Part shown: one piece after another, positions 1 through 14,675 of the stretch
How positions within the stretch are numbered: the first letter of the stretch is position 1
Layout of the letters: the number at the start of each line of letters is the position of its first letter
Source: Burhinus oedicnemus
Taxonomy: Eukaryota > Chordata > Aves > Charadriiformes > Burhinidae
Direction of reading: 5' to 3'
DNA length: 64,000 bases
Assembly: GCA_008921705.1 (NCBI GenBank)
Contig: VFFE01007072.1
Span: 941,824 to 1,005,823, forward strand
The notes under the pieces: model-generated
What the model was told of the DNA's origin: nothing
Database searches by the model: none
The model's input: the letters and a program-made list of their open reading frames with translations, nothing else
Position numbers and translations under genes: made by a program

Positions 1-3000
1 TTGTTTATATGCAGGCTTAGAGCTTGTGAGAGGGGAAGTACAACCTGTTATGGTGTCTGGGGAAAATATCTAATTTTCCCAGGTGTCTGGGTGGAGTCTT
101 AGGGCGTTTGTTAGTTTTAACAGAAATTCCTTGTGGTATTTGCACCTGTCCGTGGTTATTGCCAACAGACTGAACACATAAAGGTCATGAGAAACATTCA
201 GTCCCTTCAGTCTCTGTGGTAGAGAGAGGAAGCGTGGAGCTGGGAGCCATGCTACGCTGCCACCTGGAACATGGAAAGCCATGAAAATAACTTCCCTTTC
301 TGGGGTATTTTACTCTGTCAGTTGCATTCAGAGTTACTGTACAACACACATATGTCTGCATATTCCTCAGTTAATGGACAAGCTGAGTAACTCATTGTTT
401 CAGTGTCAGTCTCATGTTAGGTTCAGTAAGGTTAAAAGCATGCCATATACTCTTCCATCATTCTTAAGTCCAGGCATGCAAGCAAAGGAAAAATTATGTG
501 AGTAGGAGATTGTGGTATTACAGGGGTTGTCATTCACAAAGGAGGGCTTTCTGAAAAAAGGATGAGACAGTTCACATTATTAACACAGCACCTCCTCCTC
601 CTTTAGGGTCTTATCCCAGTGATTTCAGTAGCACTACTGGTGACTTAGAGTGAAAGCATAAGCCCATTTGTATTTCAGGAAATACAGTGAAAGATCATAT
701 TTAGTCATGTTTTGGGGATGCTTCAAGGAATATCATTCAGTCTTCTTGCAATATGATACTCAGTCATAGGTGAGTATGATATGCCATTAAGAAAACTCCA
801 TTATAGTTCTGAAAGACAGTTTAAATTGATGTTCAGACCACTCCTTCATCACTGGAAGTGACCATGGAAGCCGCAGAGTGTTGTCTGGTCCCAGGAGCAT
901 ATCTTGATTCCAGTGTGGTCCAAGTGTTCCCAGAAAGATGTACCTTCTGTGGCTTTTCAAAGAGAAGATTTTGGCACAATATGAGATCAAGAGAGAGAGA
1001 ATCAGAAGAAATAAATACTTTCTTTCTGGGAGAAGGGAGATTTGTTTTGCAGGATGGCTCAAACTGTGACTTTGTCATCAGACCTTCATGCAGAAGTAAC
1101 TGGTGTAGTCTGTACAGACTGTGAACACCAGTTTTGACTATCAAGAGGACAAAGAAGAAATATATGGATAGCTTGATTTTTCCAGGTCCACAGAAGTAAC
1201 AGATCTGTCAGGAGCTCAGAAAATGGTTTTATTGGTTTCTTTCTTGCTGTAGCAATTCTATTCTTTCAAAGAATCCGACAAAGTGTATGAGATGATAAAC
1301 AGAAGTGGTAAAGGGAGGATGACAGAAATGAGTGAAAGCAGGAAATTGCAAAAGACTCCAAGTCATTGTTTTGGATCTTCTCAGGAAACAAAGCTTGATG
1401 TCTACCTTCAGCTTAATGGTGGTTGCAGGACCTATTTGCTTCTCTGAGCATTCAGGTATGGATATTTTAAGGACATAATGCAGTGGAGTCAACAGATTGT
1501 GTAGCCCTTCATGTTAAAGGAAAATTTTGTGATGGTGAGTAGGTGGATTATCATTTGCATCTGAAGAAAATTTAATAGGCTTCTGTTTTGCTGTTGTAAT
1601 AAATGGCTCTGCAACAAGCTATTTGTGTCTCTGTGCAGGCATGTGGTGCTTTGACAACAGTAATCAGTACTTTACTGGGAGCTGAGTACAACAGTACAAG
1701 CGTGAAAGGTAGCATCATGGCCTCTGGATGGTTTAGCTGTTGGAAGAGCTGACTAAATTATCTTTTGGAAGGATCTGAGAAACATGCAGACACAACCAAC
1801 TCAGACTGAGACGGACACAATAAATTAAGCTGTGCCACATTTCTTGAGGGCATCTCAATAGAAACTAAATGAACATCACTACTAATTGGCAGCTATGCCA
1901 TTAAGTTCAATTAAATTTAAATCAGTTCTTTGTGAAACACACTGTTTAAGGACTTCCTAACTAAAAAGATGATGTTAGTAACATCAAGGCTGACATAAAA
2001 GCTTTGTCATCACAAATACATCTAGCTTCTGGCTCTCAACGTATAGTGTTTCTGAAGTCTTGCCTTCTCAGGCAGGAGTAATTTCAACTGTAGTCTGTTT
2101 TGTTGCTTGTTTGAGTTCTGTTCTTGCACAGAAAAGACATTAAATCCCGAAGTGGTAGTGCATGATAGGCACCATCAAGGAATATTGGGGAAGGTTATAT
2201 TAGTAGTGTAGAAATCTGTTAATACCATGACTTTGCACAGCTCAAACATTATTTTGCATGCTAGTCATGCCCACGGAAGTCAGTTAATCCGGAATTATAG
2301 GGCGTGTTGAAGTTTTTTTATGTTCTCTGCTGAAATGGACTACCATAATTCAACACCTTGGAGCCTAGGGAGCACACATGAGATGGGGCAGACTTCAGTG
2401 AAGTCTGTATTTTGTATTCAGACCATGGAATAGAAGCTTGTTCTTCCCCATTGTAAGTGCCTTCGTGCCATATCATTGTCTTTCTTCAGTTAGGTCTCTG
2501 TTAGTCTCTCCTTTCAGAGCTATTTTGGTTTATATCACTAGTGGTATCTTTCTTAGAACCAAGAACTTGACTCTGGATCTCTCACATCCCAGGTATGTGC
2601 CTTGACAAACAGGCTGTCGTGGAGACTGAGCAGGCTGTTTTTACTGGAAATTCCAGGTAGGCACTGTGGAATTCTTCCTGAGAAAGCTGGCATGTGTGCT
2701 CCCACTTAAATTGGCTGTTTTTGACAAATACACACTTTCTAACAAAATGGAAAATTCCATGCCTGTTCTGTACTTGCAGAGATGCCGTTTAAGTGCAGTT
2801 TGCTTGAGTAGACAGTGCAGTAGTGCCCAGCACCTCAAGAAAATGAGAAGAATGAAAAAAAAAAAAACAAAAAAAACCCCCAAAACAGCAAAACCCCATA
2901 ATGAAAGAGAAATGCAGATGCAGCATTCATAACACACAGAGCCAAGAGCATTGTGGTCAACCAGCAAGACAAGGTGACAAGTCACACTTCTGTCTGAACT

Positions 3001-5232
3001 TCATGCTGACTTCTGCCAAACAAAATCACATGTTGATCTGTTCCCACCCTTACTTGTCAGGGGGCCCTTTGCAACTCCTTGGTGACAAGACCCTTAGATC
3101 CTTCTGCACCAGGCAGGTAGATGTTTCTGCCATCCCTTTTTGATTTCCCAGTTTTCAAATTTCTGATCCAATTTTCTTTGCTCTGCTTCTCTGCCCCCCT
3201 CACCAGAGGCTACCTGCTGCTTGGGTTGGGGGCATCCATGCACTGACACCTAGAAACCAATTTTATGCCAAAAGAACATATGGGGAAAAACAGTTTCAAG
3301 GGACAGTCATAGCCTTTCTCCTCCATACTCCATGTCTCTCCAGTCCATTTTCCTCTTCTCCTGCCTGACTCCACTGCTGTAATCTGCAAATGATTTTCAT
3401 GGGCTATGCAAAGCACTACAGTGTAAGAGCAAATAATCAGAAGACTGTTTAATTTGGAAACAAATAAGAACGGACAGTCAGGTAAAGGACACCTTATTTG
3501 CTTTCTTGCAAGAACAAGGAGATATTCAATCATATTTAAAGCAGTGTAGTGTAAATCTTACCAAAGGGAAATGATTTTATATTATGTAGAAGCACTAATG
3601 CACAACCACAGGATTTAAGTAAAGCCAAGGTCAATAAGAATAATGAGGGGAATTCAACATTTGTATGAGTAATAAGACCATAAAATTATGTCTGATGGGA
3701 ATTTGTGTTTTGTTAAAGAAACACTAAAACAGCATGTTTTCAAAAACCATCCAGGGGTGTTATTAAATACAACTCATAAAGAGAGCTGGTGAGAAATGGA
3801 GGAAAGACTAATATACCTAGGGGAAGGGGGAAGTGATCTAACTCTCTTCCAATGTGTGAGCCTGTCGGCAGGACAAGACAGAGCTCCAGACTCCTCACAT
3901 CCACCTGGTCTGTGTGTGCAGACCAAAGAGCTGGCATGAGCCGTGTGGTCATTTGGCGCTGCCCCATGGCCATTGCAGAGGGCTTCAGTCAGGTCAAGGT
4001 TACCCTTGCCACAGCTGCTTAAGTGGGAGAAAACCCTACCAGCAGATTGGAGAGCCTGGGATTTGCGGTCACTTTGCCAGACAACAGGATTTGTCACATC
4101 TTAATAAATAGAAATTTCAACAAAAGCTCCATGGCATTGCTTTCTGTAGCATCTTACAGAGCTGTTTCACTTGAATTCTTAAACCATCTTAATTCTTGTA
4201 TTTCATTTGTTCTCTGTGTAAACAGATTGGCAAGACTTAGCCGCCTAATGAGGTAGAATCCCTTCATCTTAAATCTCTGGAAGCTTCTACTGTCTGGAAA
4301 AAAGGCTTTTGTGAGGAATTATTTAATTCTTAATTCATTTTTATCACTACTTTATCTTAACAAAATAAAGAAAACATGAAAGTAGTTTAAAGATATTTGC
4401 TTAACCCTGGTTTATGTAAGTAAATGAGGTATTTTCTTGTAAATTATGCTCAGCAAAACTCAAAATTTGAGGATTATTTAATAGCAAAATCAAGACAAAC
4501 AATAGCGTAATTCTGAATATACCTAAGTGTGTATTTCTGAATGTTGAGTGGAACACATTAGATCTACATTAGAATTGCAGCATTTGAACTGAAGAATTAC
4601 GGGCTGCAAAGTTTAGCAATCACTCCAACCAAGCTGAAATTTCACATTAGTAAAACAGTGAAAAGCTTAAAATAAAGCCAGGCTGTATTTATCCGTCTGC
4701 TTTAAAGCAACTTTTACTCATGCGTTAACGAAGTAGACAGTGCCGTCAGCATAGCAATCATTGTGAGTTCTGGGTGTGTAACAGGAAGGAAATAAATATT
4801 TTTTTTGTCCAATGGAGAAAATAGAAAGATTTGCCCACCCTGATGCTAAAAATACAGAATAATTATCAGCTGAGGCAAGTGCATTTCTGACCTAAGCATA
4901 CATGCACACCGTCTATTTTCAAGTCCGCTTTGTTGTGATAAACAGATGAATTTTTCCTCAAGTACAGACTTTAAAAGCAAATGCAAGTGGCTTTCCTGAG
5001 GAAGGGAAAACCAGTCCCAGAGAGGCAGAAGAAAAGGGAGTCCAGACGCCTTCAATGCCTTGTTGTCCACAGCAGGACGAAGGCTCTGAAACACGTGCCA
5101 CAATCTCTCTGGAGGTGGTCCCAGGTGATATGGGCCTCAGTGACATTGCCTTTACGCTATTTACAGCCTCTGCTCCTTCTGGTCAAGGTCCAACAAGTTT
5201 CAGAGCATGAACATACCTTGTGGCATTCACAG
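1..5232. other. Gene-free sequence, far downstream of OPG
   Basis: Only short open frames without recognisable domains occur. The longest, about 114 residues on the minus strand (2641-2985), owes its length to the A-rich tract at 2855-2907. No RNA gene or clear repeat other than that tract is seen. Confidence 0.75.
2855..2907. repeat. A-rich low-complexity tract
   Basis: A run of A interrupted by single C, then ccccc and further A/C-rich sequence. It is not preceded by a recognisable retrotransposed transcript. Confidence 0.85.
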
Positions 5233-5500
5233 CATCACAGAATCACAGGATACCTGAGGTTGAAAGGGACCTCTGGAGGTCATCTTGTCCAACTCCCCTG
5301 CTCAAGCAGGGCCACGTAGAGCCAATTGCTCTGGACTGTGTCCAGACATGTTTCAAATACCTGCAAGGATGTGGACTCCAGAACCTCCCTGAGTAACCTG
5401 TTCAGGGATCGGTCACCCTCACAGTAAAAAAAGTGTTTCCTGATGTTCAGAAGGAACCTCCTGTGTTTCAGTTTGTGCCCGTTGCCCATTGGGACAGTCT
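5233..5500 (-). mobile_element. CR1 LINE 3' fragment
   Basis: Read on the plus strand this is the reverse complement of a CR1 3' end: catcacagaatcacagga at the terminus, then ttgaaagggacctctggaggtcatcttgtccaa, the 'cctccctgagtaacctgttc' block and the 'tcaccctcacagtaaa' block. On the minus strand it retains a degraded part of the ORF2 C-terminus (GHKLKHRRFLLNIRKHFF). CR1 copies are typically 5'-truncated non-LTR retrotransposons without poly(A). The upstream limit near 5500-5540 is approximate. Confidence 0.9.
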
Positions 5501-8500
5501 GTCTGGTATTTTTCTATTGTGAAGACTTTGAGTAATCTCAGCTATTAATGGAAGGTGATTCCTGATTTTTGACTCACTATAGGGCAATAAACAGCTTTTC
5601 TGATTTCCTAAGTGGATGCTAAACCTTCAGAAAACCAGGAGTCGTATCATAAATGAGTAGGTATAAAGTCAATGCATATTCAGCTTGTGTATTTTTGGTG
5701 AAAGAAGGTGAAATTTACTGCTTTCTTCCTTCTGCTTGGATTTTGTTTCAGTTTGTCAGTATGTGTCACTTCTGCTTTCTTCCAGATTGTCCTTCTTAGA
5801 GTGCAGTCGTGGTCTTCACCTCTAAGCATGCAGGTGACCAACAGCCCCCTTAGGAACAGCTCTTTTATGATCAACATAAAACTAGACATAGAAATGCAAG
5901 GTATCTAACATGTGTGAGATGTACCTTGTGAGAGCTAAGACACAGCATACTACACCAAACTGCTCCTTTAATTATACTGTTTTCTATTTTATCCTACTTA
6001 CTCCTTCACCATTGCCTACTCCTCTTTCTGAATCCCTCTTTTTGCGGTCCTACACTCCCCCACTTCCCTCAGACCTCTTTTGCTCCTCAGCCATTTGATA
6101 ACGGGAGATTATTTAACCACGGAGCTGTTGCTCAACATGGACAGTTGTATGAACTGCCTGCAGAAGACACATCTCACACTGCTTCTCCCTGTCTGTGAAT
6201 CCAATGAGGCTTCAGCCTAGAAATACGGATTTTGTTCTTTCCCCACACTGAGGAGCAGATGGGTGGGAGAGGAAAGGGAGAGGGTTTGGTGTACTCAGTC
6301 ATAGGCATGGGGGTAGAGCTGAAAGCCTGGACCCTAATCACAATTGTGCCAGAATCAAAAGGTGGCTCAAATCCAGGATACAAGTCTGGGCTCAACTCTT
6401 TTTAGTGTGTCAGCTCTTCTGAAGCCTTTCCTCATTACATCCTTCTGCACCATCTATTCCAGCGCCACAGGAAGAAGGACAAGTTACACTCCCCAAGTGT
6501 AAAGGCCCTTTTTGATTCAGGGCCATATGAATGCACACTGGCTGCTAAAGCAGGAACATCAGCAATTATTAAGAAATGAAGGGCCTTTCTTCCAGAAAGG
6601 GCTAAATAACTGATTTCCTCCTTGCATGCTCTTTCCAGAATTTCCACAGAAGTCACAGTTATTCATTTGTGCCATAAAAAAGAGCTACACTTCTGAGTAA
6701 GAGACAATCTTATACAGTGTCAAATAAAAGCTGCTTTCACTGTTTGTTGAACACAAATCAAGTAATTTTTGTCTGAAAAGAAGTAATGGATAACCCAGGT
6801 GAAAAAAAAAGCCAAATAAATATGTCTGTGTTTGAGCTGTTTTGAAGGTAATCACTTCAACACCCGCTTGTCACTCTCGCTCGGTAAGAAAAGATCCTTT
6901 TAATACCTTCTGCCAACTCAAAAGTTTGGCTTCTGTTCTGAAGAGATGCAGGAGCGCAGGCAAAATCCTTCTTACTTTACAACATTGGGCCCTGTTTGTT
7001 TTGGATGTGATGATTAGTGGGTTTGATTTACTAATCTGACTTTATTAAGGGGCTCTACAGACCTATCCCACAAAGAATAGCCTGCAAGGCAGAGAAAGAC
7101 AGGGACACACCAGGGCAGAAAGTGGGAGGGACAAGGGACCTTTGCAAGTTGAATGTACCATAATGTAACAAATTGAGGCCTTTTTAAAAAAATGGATCTA
7201 AGCCAAGGGGAAAATGAGATTCGTTTTGTTCCCTACCACCATCTCAGGCAGAAGATGGAGGCAACCAATAGAAGAGGGCTGCTGCAGTCAGGAACCTAGA
7301 GATGCTTTCAGTCCCCATTTTGTCTAGTCCTTCTTCATAGCAGGCAGTTCTAGGCCAGTACTTTTTGTCCTTTTTACACAGAGGAATTAAGTGGTTCTGC
7401 CCCTGTCCCACAAATTGTTTGACAGTGCCTGCTAAAGGAAAGGTTTTCTGCATCTATTTAATCTCAGAAAATATATCCACAATACACAGTGTAAGATAAC
7501 ACTTTATCTCCCAGCCTTCTAAGCAACCAGATCTAACCATTTGTTGTATAACCATAAACACGTGATTTAATTATTTCTGAAGGATTAAATACATTGTTTT
7601 CCCTGATTTTACAGGCATATACAGCTTTTGTGTGAACTGGAACCATTCCACTTACTGCAGTCAAGTGGGGTTGACATCCATGTTAGCTCAGCTCAGCTCT
7701 TCTACGCTTAGAAAATTAGAACAGGATTATGAAAAGAATTGATTTTTTTTTTCTCTTTTGTTTTAATTTAAAGTACTTTAAGTTGAACATATTACAGTTG
7801 CCTTTGTTTGGTTTGGGAGGGGGACAGACCGAATTGTTTGCTTGACTTCAAATAAATGAGTCCCTTTAGAAGGAAACTCTTAGTTTAACCTCTGGCTTTG
7901 AATATAAGAGTGCTTTCAAATTTTCCCATGTGAATGATCTAAACTCTTCGACTTTCTCAGCTGGGGTTCCCTCAGCCCTTCCTGACAGAGCACGGGGAAT
8001 TTTCACATCAGATGAAACGCTTAAGCCCCTTTGGGCTCTGCCCGTCCGTGGCTGCAACAGGCTCTGCAAGGGAGGTGGTTTTGTGGCCATGGGAGAGGAA
8101 CAGAGCATTGTGCCAGGCAGATGCAGTTAGCGAACAACCAAGCCAAAGCTCGCTCTCTTGCCGTATTCAAACAAACCACGGTGCCAAATCTTTCTGAGCA
8201 CAAAGGCATTGGACAGAGTAGTTGACAGTGACAATATGAAATACTTTGCTTCTTGTCTCTGTAGTGTATTGGTATTATTTTGATCAAGCATGTAAAAGGA
8301 AAGCAAACTGTTGTCTCAAGGTAACGCTGGAGAAGTGACCCGTGGACTTAATCTGAGATTTGGGTTTTTTTTCCCTCTGCTCTTGCCTGCTTAGCAGGCA
8401 CTAACCATTCCCTCGAGCTTCCTGCTGTTTCCAGTAGCAGGTAAGCCTTGGTAATAGGAGTTCCCAGATTGCTGCTCCTAGTGGTAACCCCTGCTTTCTC

Positions 8501-11500
8501 CTCTAGCTAGAAATGCATCTCCAGGAACTAGGTATCTCATTTCCTGCTCTTTCATATTGTCTGTGGCCCCTTTCCACTGGTGGAGCTGTAGCAGTGTGAA
8601 GAGAAAGATTGGTCTAGGGTAGGCTGCAGAGCCCCGTCGATTTCTTATGCTTTCAGTAAATAAAATAAAACTCCAAATCAAGACACACAGCTGTGCAACA
8701 CCGGTCCAAGCAAGACCAGAATCAGGTGTCCACTGAGAAATTCAATTTCTCTTCACAGAGAAATTCACAAGAAAAGAGGAACCGGAACAGGGTTCACAGA
8801 AAATCTGCAGAGACCAGACTGAAACCAGACACATTAGCGTAATCCCAGAAAGCCTTTGGGCAATCAGGTGCCTGTCTCTGCGGGCTCAAAATTCCCCTTC
8901 AGCACAACCAGCAAGCTCTTGCCTGGGAGTGAGAAGTGAGAAGCCAGTGGATCTGAAATCTGAGCTTCCACAAGAGTTTCTCTGGTTGGTGCTGAGCGTT
9001 GTATTCAGGGGATTAAAATGGCTGCGAGACAGGGCGCCGGGTGGCTGGGCTGGCTCCCAGTGGCTGCAGTTACCGCTCGGGTAATGCCGCACGGTATAGC
9101 TGAACTAAAACTAAGTCGTATTCATTTCTCCTCAGCCCATCTTTCCAGAAGGAAGATTTTCTTACTCTGTATAAACACCGAAATAGCATTTTTCCTTATA
9201 ATTCTTTGTCTGAAGACTGTAGCTGTCATACTGAAAGTATTTCCTTTCGCAGCAATGACTATCTATGCTGGCGGTGGTGCAGACTGGCTCTATTTCACTT
9301 GCCCATGGCAATTTAATTTTTCAGTAACTCTTTTCTTTAAAGCATTTAGAAATCCAACAGAAACAAGTAAGCCTTGGACATGCGAAGAATACCAGGCACA
9401 AATCTTAAATCATAATTAAAAAGAAATGTAATAAGTAAGACACATCTTTTCATGCCTGATTTGGGATGAAGATTCCCTTATACTTTTGGGCATAAGCTGT
9501 TTGACTGAAGTCACAAGTGATGCTAGATGCCCCACAAATTAAATTTTATTATTGAATTTGTATTCCTTCAGCACAACGCAGAGAATCTGAATAAAACACA
9601 TTCATGCAGGTCAGCTAAATTTATGTATGACAAATGAGTCAAAACTCACCCTTCTTACAGTATATCTTCAGTCATAAGGAAACATAGAATTGTCTTTTCC
9701 TCCCTCTTGCTTTCCCATTTCTATACCTTTCTTCTTCCTGCCTCAATAATGCAACTGTCCTACTTCTTTGTATGAGAGCTGAGCATTGAGCCATCAGTAT
9801 CGGTGAGTCAGCATCCTTTCCCACAAGATTCAGTACTTGGGATTTTTCAGGGAAACACTGCCAGCTTGTTATGCCTCAATGGGAATTTTTTTGGAAAACA
9901 CCTTGCATTTGGAACATAAAAAAACCACCGCTGAGCGTTATGTAGATGACGGCCCAGGATCTCCCCAAAGAATACCTTACCAAGAAGGTAGTAAACTGCT
10001 CAGGAGGTGGGGAAATTACTCCAAACCTCTCCCCAGCGTTGGTAAGAGGTTCCCTCCAGTCATGTCTGAATTGAACATTAACTTACTCTGAAGCAACAGT
10101 GAATAATATCTCCAGGGCTGAATTTGAAATCCAGTGTTCTCCTACAAAAGAGGAACTCAGGTGGCTATTAAAGAACTGTAGAAATTTTTATTCTTATTCT
10201 TACTATTGTAGCTATTTTAATTTACTGTTTAACTAGCCAACTCTGGAAGTATACATTTATTTCTACAGTTAAACTTTCCGTAGGAATGGTATCTCTGGGG
10301 CATGAGAGCAAACCCAGGAAACTGCTGATTAAGTACTTTCCATGCTGAATGGGCTTGTAGGTATTTTAGCCTTAAGCAAGGCTAACCAGGCAACAGGACT
10401 GATGCTTTTTTTGTGTGTGTCAGATTTATTGTTGCTCCAGCAAAACTGGAGCATGTGTCTTATAATACCTGCACCGTGGGAGCAATGATGATTCTTCGCA
10501 GGACTGTATTTTCCTAGCTTAAGGGTTTTCCTAGTCATTACCCTTCATATAACCCGGGCTTTTTGGTTGTCAGAGTTCTTTCATTCTGTATTCTGTGGGT
10601 GTTTGAGTTTGTCCTATACCCTTCAGGATTACATTGTGGGATGTTGCAGCAACCACCCTCTTACCGTGGTGTCAGAGGGAGCAGGGAGATTTGTGTGGGA
10701 CTAGGCGCAATTTCTGCAGTTCCAAAGCACCTTGTAAATACAGCGTAGCACAGAGCAATAGCATGGTGCTTCGCCATCCTACTCACCACTGATGGAGCCT
10801 TTGCACTGACAAAATATTTTCAGTAGGGTCAGTTATTTACGGTGGGGTGGCTCTGGGGCTAATGATGCTCCTTGCAGTCTCAGTCTGTGCCTCGCAGGTT
10901 TTCTACATGGCAACAGGAGGATGACAGCGTGGCTGGACAGGAGAGGGGTAAAACCTTGAATAATGGCAGAGCCATTTACTCCACCAGAGAGGAGGAAGGA
11001 ATTGCATCAAGAACCGGTGAACAGCAAGAAAGCAGAAACAGTGGTAATAGGGCTATTGTGTGATCACAACGGTTGTAAGGGAACAAGGACGATGGGATGT
11101 GAACGGTCAGACCTGTGTGTGTTTCACCCAACATTGTTCATTTTGAAATGCTTCTCTTTGTGCACATAGAAACACTCTACAATTAGTTTAATTGAAGAAA
11201 ACCCTAAATTAACTGTAGCTGGCTCGCAGTTTGAATTCACAGTGCTATACGAAGGGAGTTTGATACTCAGGCAGAACTCCTACAATTAAACCTCAGGCCT
11301 CATTACAGACTCTCCCAGTGCTGCGTGCTCCATTCCGTCAGACAACTCCCTGCAGATTGCACTGGCATCAATTTGATGTCCCACATTACTGCAGGGAAAG
11401 TTTCTTCTAAGAACTTTCTGGAGTTATTCTGAGGTTATTATGGTTAAAATAAAAAAAGATATCTCTTTTCCTTCATCTTTGAAAGAAAAAGGGCAAACTT

Positions 11501-12290
11501 GTAGGCCTTCCAGGTCCTTCCAGATTTGTGCAGTTGGGCAAAATACAGCATTTGCCCTCCTGCTACAAACCCCTAAGTTAGGATATAAGAACTCCTCTGT
11601 GTGTTGAGTAAAACTTCACAGGCTCCCTTGAAAAGGACATGCTGTATGTCAAGGAATTATTAATAAGAATTGAGTATGTGGGGTAGTTTCAGGTTTACTG
11701 TCATATTAGAGTTACAAAATTAGCTACAGAATCAACTGTTTACTCTGGCTGATGAATGAATCCACCCCTCCTTGAGTGAAAGATATCTTTCCTGCCTCTG
11801 AAGAACTGCTGGCTGCCCAAGTTCTCTGGGATAAAATTTCTGCTTCACATGCTTTTCTTTTTCCATTGACTTCTGCAGAGTCAATCCTGATTTGTGCAGA
11901 CACAAACTGTGGGGGAACCAGGCCCATGGCCTCTGGCAGTGCCCAGGGGTGAGCAACGCTGTCCTGGAGATGCAATGCATTTTGGGCTAGCTCACATGCA
12001 CCCACTGTCCCCACACGGGCTTGCTCTGCGCCCACCAGACCCATGGCTCGAGTCCGTCCTCAGGCTGCAGGGGTAGAATGCTGTGTCCTCACCATGGGGG
12101 CAGTGGCCACAGCCCTCTATCCTCCTTCTTGGAGGCTGAGCTGCTGTGGAGGCACTAAATGCCCAAGTGGTGGGTTATGTGGGGTGGGACATCTTATAGC
12201 CTGCAGATGCATCTGCTTTCCTCAGAGCCTGAGGAAGAGGAGGGAGGGTCCTGGCCATCACTTTCTGTCCCAGCAGGCACTTCTTTCTCT

Positions 12291-12378
12291 GCCTGCACTT
12301 TTTTCTACGCCTGTTTAATGCAAACACAGTCCCTGCCTGCCCGTTTTTCTACGGCTGTTTAATACGCACTCGGTCACT
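12291..12378. repeat. Imperfect 44 bp tandem duplication
   Basis: Two copies begin with gcctgc at 12291 and 12335. They share TTTTTCTACG, CTGTTTAAT and a CACTCGGTC/CACAGTC end. They differ at several positions, so the duplication is not recent. Confidence 0.8.
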
Positions 12379-14615
12379 GGCATGGCCCCGTTCCAGGCTG
12401 GAGGCTGGAGGATGGTGCGTCCTGCCCTGTCTCCAGGCTGCATCAGGGCCTCTTCCCGGCAGCCGGTGGGTAGGAGCCCCTGAGGCTGGGGAGGAGGGAG
12501 TCCACCCCTGCTGCCACCTCCCTGCCTGTCTGCGCTGTTGGCCAAGGAGAGGTGGGGACCAGCAACTCCAGGTGTGGCAGGAAAGTGAAGCAATTGTCTG
12601 CACTGAAAGGGATTACTTGGGTGCATCACACCATGAAGGAGAGCCAGGCTACGAGACCATGTTTCAGAGATGTCTAAGCCAGTGAGGAGGGAGGGACCCA
12701 GTTTCAGCACACAAGCTTTTGCAGCAGTTTTCCTTGGTGGGGCTGAGCATCCTTTTGCTAAGCATCCTTTCAAGTGTTCGAGCCCTTACAGGATACAGAG
12801 AGACCCTGAGGGCATCACTGGGTCACCACTTCTGCAGCTGGGCATTGAACTGCTGTGGTGCTGCCATCAGTTGCCTGGGAGCATCCTCTGTCAACACAAA
12901 ATCACCCAAATGGGGTCTTGGTCATTAGCCACCAAAGAAATCTTTTACTTTCAAAGAAGAGGGATTTGGTTTCCAAGTACTTGGTTTTGGTGATTATTTC
13001 AAGAGAGAAAGTCTGATTTTGAGGCACAAAGCGTAGTTTTCCTGTATCGTTCTTCTAGTTGCTTGAGGTTTCAGCATGTCAGTCTTCTTAGACTTTCAAA
13101 ACACGTCTCAACAGCAGTAACTACCCATCCTTGTATCCCTGAGCTGGCTCCCAACCCACGCGGCATAAAACTAAGCTGCTCTTCTCTACCTCCGTGAGAC
13201 GGGAATAGCCCAGTTTCCCGCTGGCTTCACCGGCCTGCCAGCCACTCTCAGCTTATTTTGTTGCAATCCAAAAGACACACCCTTCTTCAAGCATTGACAC
13301 ATCTCCCAAGTGTGGACACCCTTCCCGAAAACGTGGGTCTGTGTTGGTCTTCCCTAACTCCAGCCAGGAGAGGCTCGTGCAACACTTCTCGTATTTAGGC
13401 ACCTTGATCTTTGATGTCTCTGTCTCTCCCCTTCAAAGACCACAAGGACCTGATCCATCTCTTACTGAGTTTCCATTGCATTACATAGGACTAATCATCC
13501 TTTAGGATGTATCATTTCACTCATCTTAAGTGCCATAGGCAGAGCAGAAGCACAATACAATACCCCACCATTGATACTATCAATAGAGAGAAATCTTGTT
13601 TTGTGTGCTGACAAAGTTCTGCACATCCAGCATGATATATGTCCTAGTTGCCAGAAAGTTTATTTATTTATTTAAAAGTGGATGAAGCCTCTCCTTCCTA
13701 GATAAAGTAAAAAGGAGAAAAATACTCTCCAGAAAGTTCTGTCTTCACCGTTATTGAACCACGCCCTGTCCTCTTCATATAAGAAATATTGCCAAAGCCA
13801 CAATCTTTCATCATGTGGTTCCTTTTAAATAACCTCCTAGGTACTAAAGGTCAGGATGATTTTAAAAAAATAACCTGGTAGTATGAAAGGACTTTTTTTA
13901 AATGCAAAAAGACAAACAGAGGAATCCTACGCAAACTTACCATAAATACAAGGGATGAAGATGATGATGAGTGGAATAAACTACGTTCACATTGCGTTCA
14001 CCTGCTTTGCTTTGCCTCAAGTTTTGTTCAGTTCAAAACTCTAGTACAAAAATAGAGTTACTCAATTAATTGCAATTCTGAGTCCACTCTTCTAGCCCTT
14101 TCCCAAAGATTTGTTGTTTGACTCCACTGGGAGTAGTCACACAATGACTCCAGCCTTAGTTTTGTAGATATTTTTATCCATCCTCACTACTGAGCTTATT
14201 GCCAATATTGGTTCTACCATCTAATTAAGGTGAAGGAAGAAAAATGTAAAACTCTTTTTTTCAGTTATTTTTGTCCAATTTTTTTTACTTCTCCACATTA
14301 TTTCAACAAAGAAATATTTTGGAGGGTGGGTATTTCCTATATTTGATATTTGTCCAAAATGGAATAGTTTCTGATAGTCTGCAGAAATTGCTGGTTCTTT
14401 TTTCTATAAATATTTACTTATTTCTGAGCCACCGTTTTGAATTACTTTAAGGCTGAAAATTCGGGCACTTCGAAGGTGATTCACAGGCAAACCAGATACC
14501 TCTGCCTTGGAGATGGCAATGTTGACCCGTACCAGGATGGGGAGGACGGGTGTCTGAGGGCAATGAAGGGTTTGGTTGAATTGAATTCATCACCACAGCC
14601 TGTCGAAGCCCCACT

Positions 14616-14675
14616 GGGGGGGGGCGCTGTATTTGTGGTGTATGGGGGGGGGGTGTGTGTGCAAGTGCGTGTGTG
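14616..14675 (+). repeat. Long G tracts with adjoining GT repeat
   Basis: A run of nine G (14616-14624), a run of about ten G (14644-14653) and then gtgtgtgtgcaagtgcgtgtgtg lie within 60 bases. Such clustered G runs can fold into a G-quadruplex. They are also error-prone in sequencing. Confidence 0.85.

Noticed and set aside
12315..12773. 152-residue open frame on the minus strand
   Set aside because: It lies in a GC-rich patch where stop codons are rare, includes the 44 bp tandem duplication, and has overlapping open frames on both strands.
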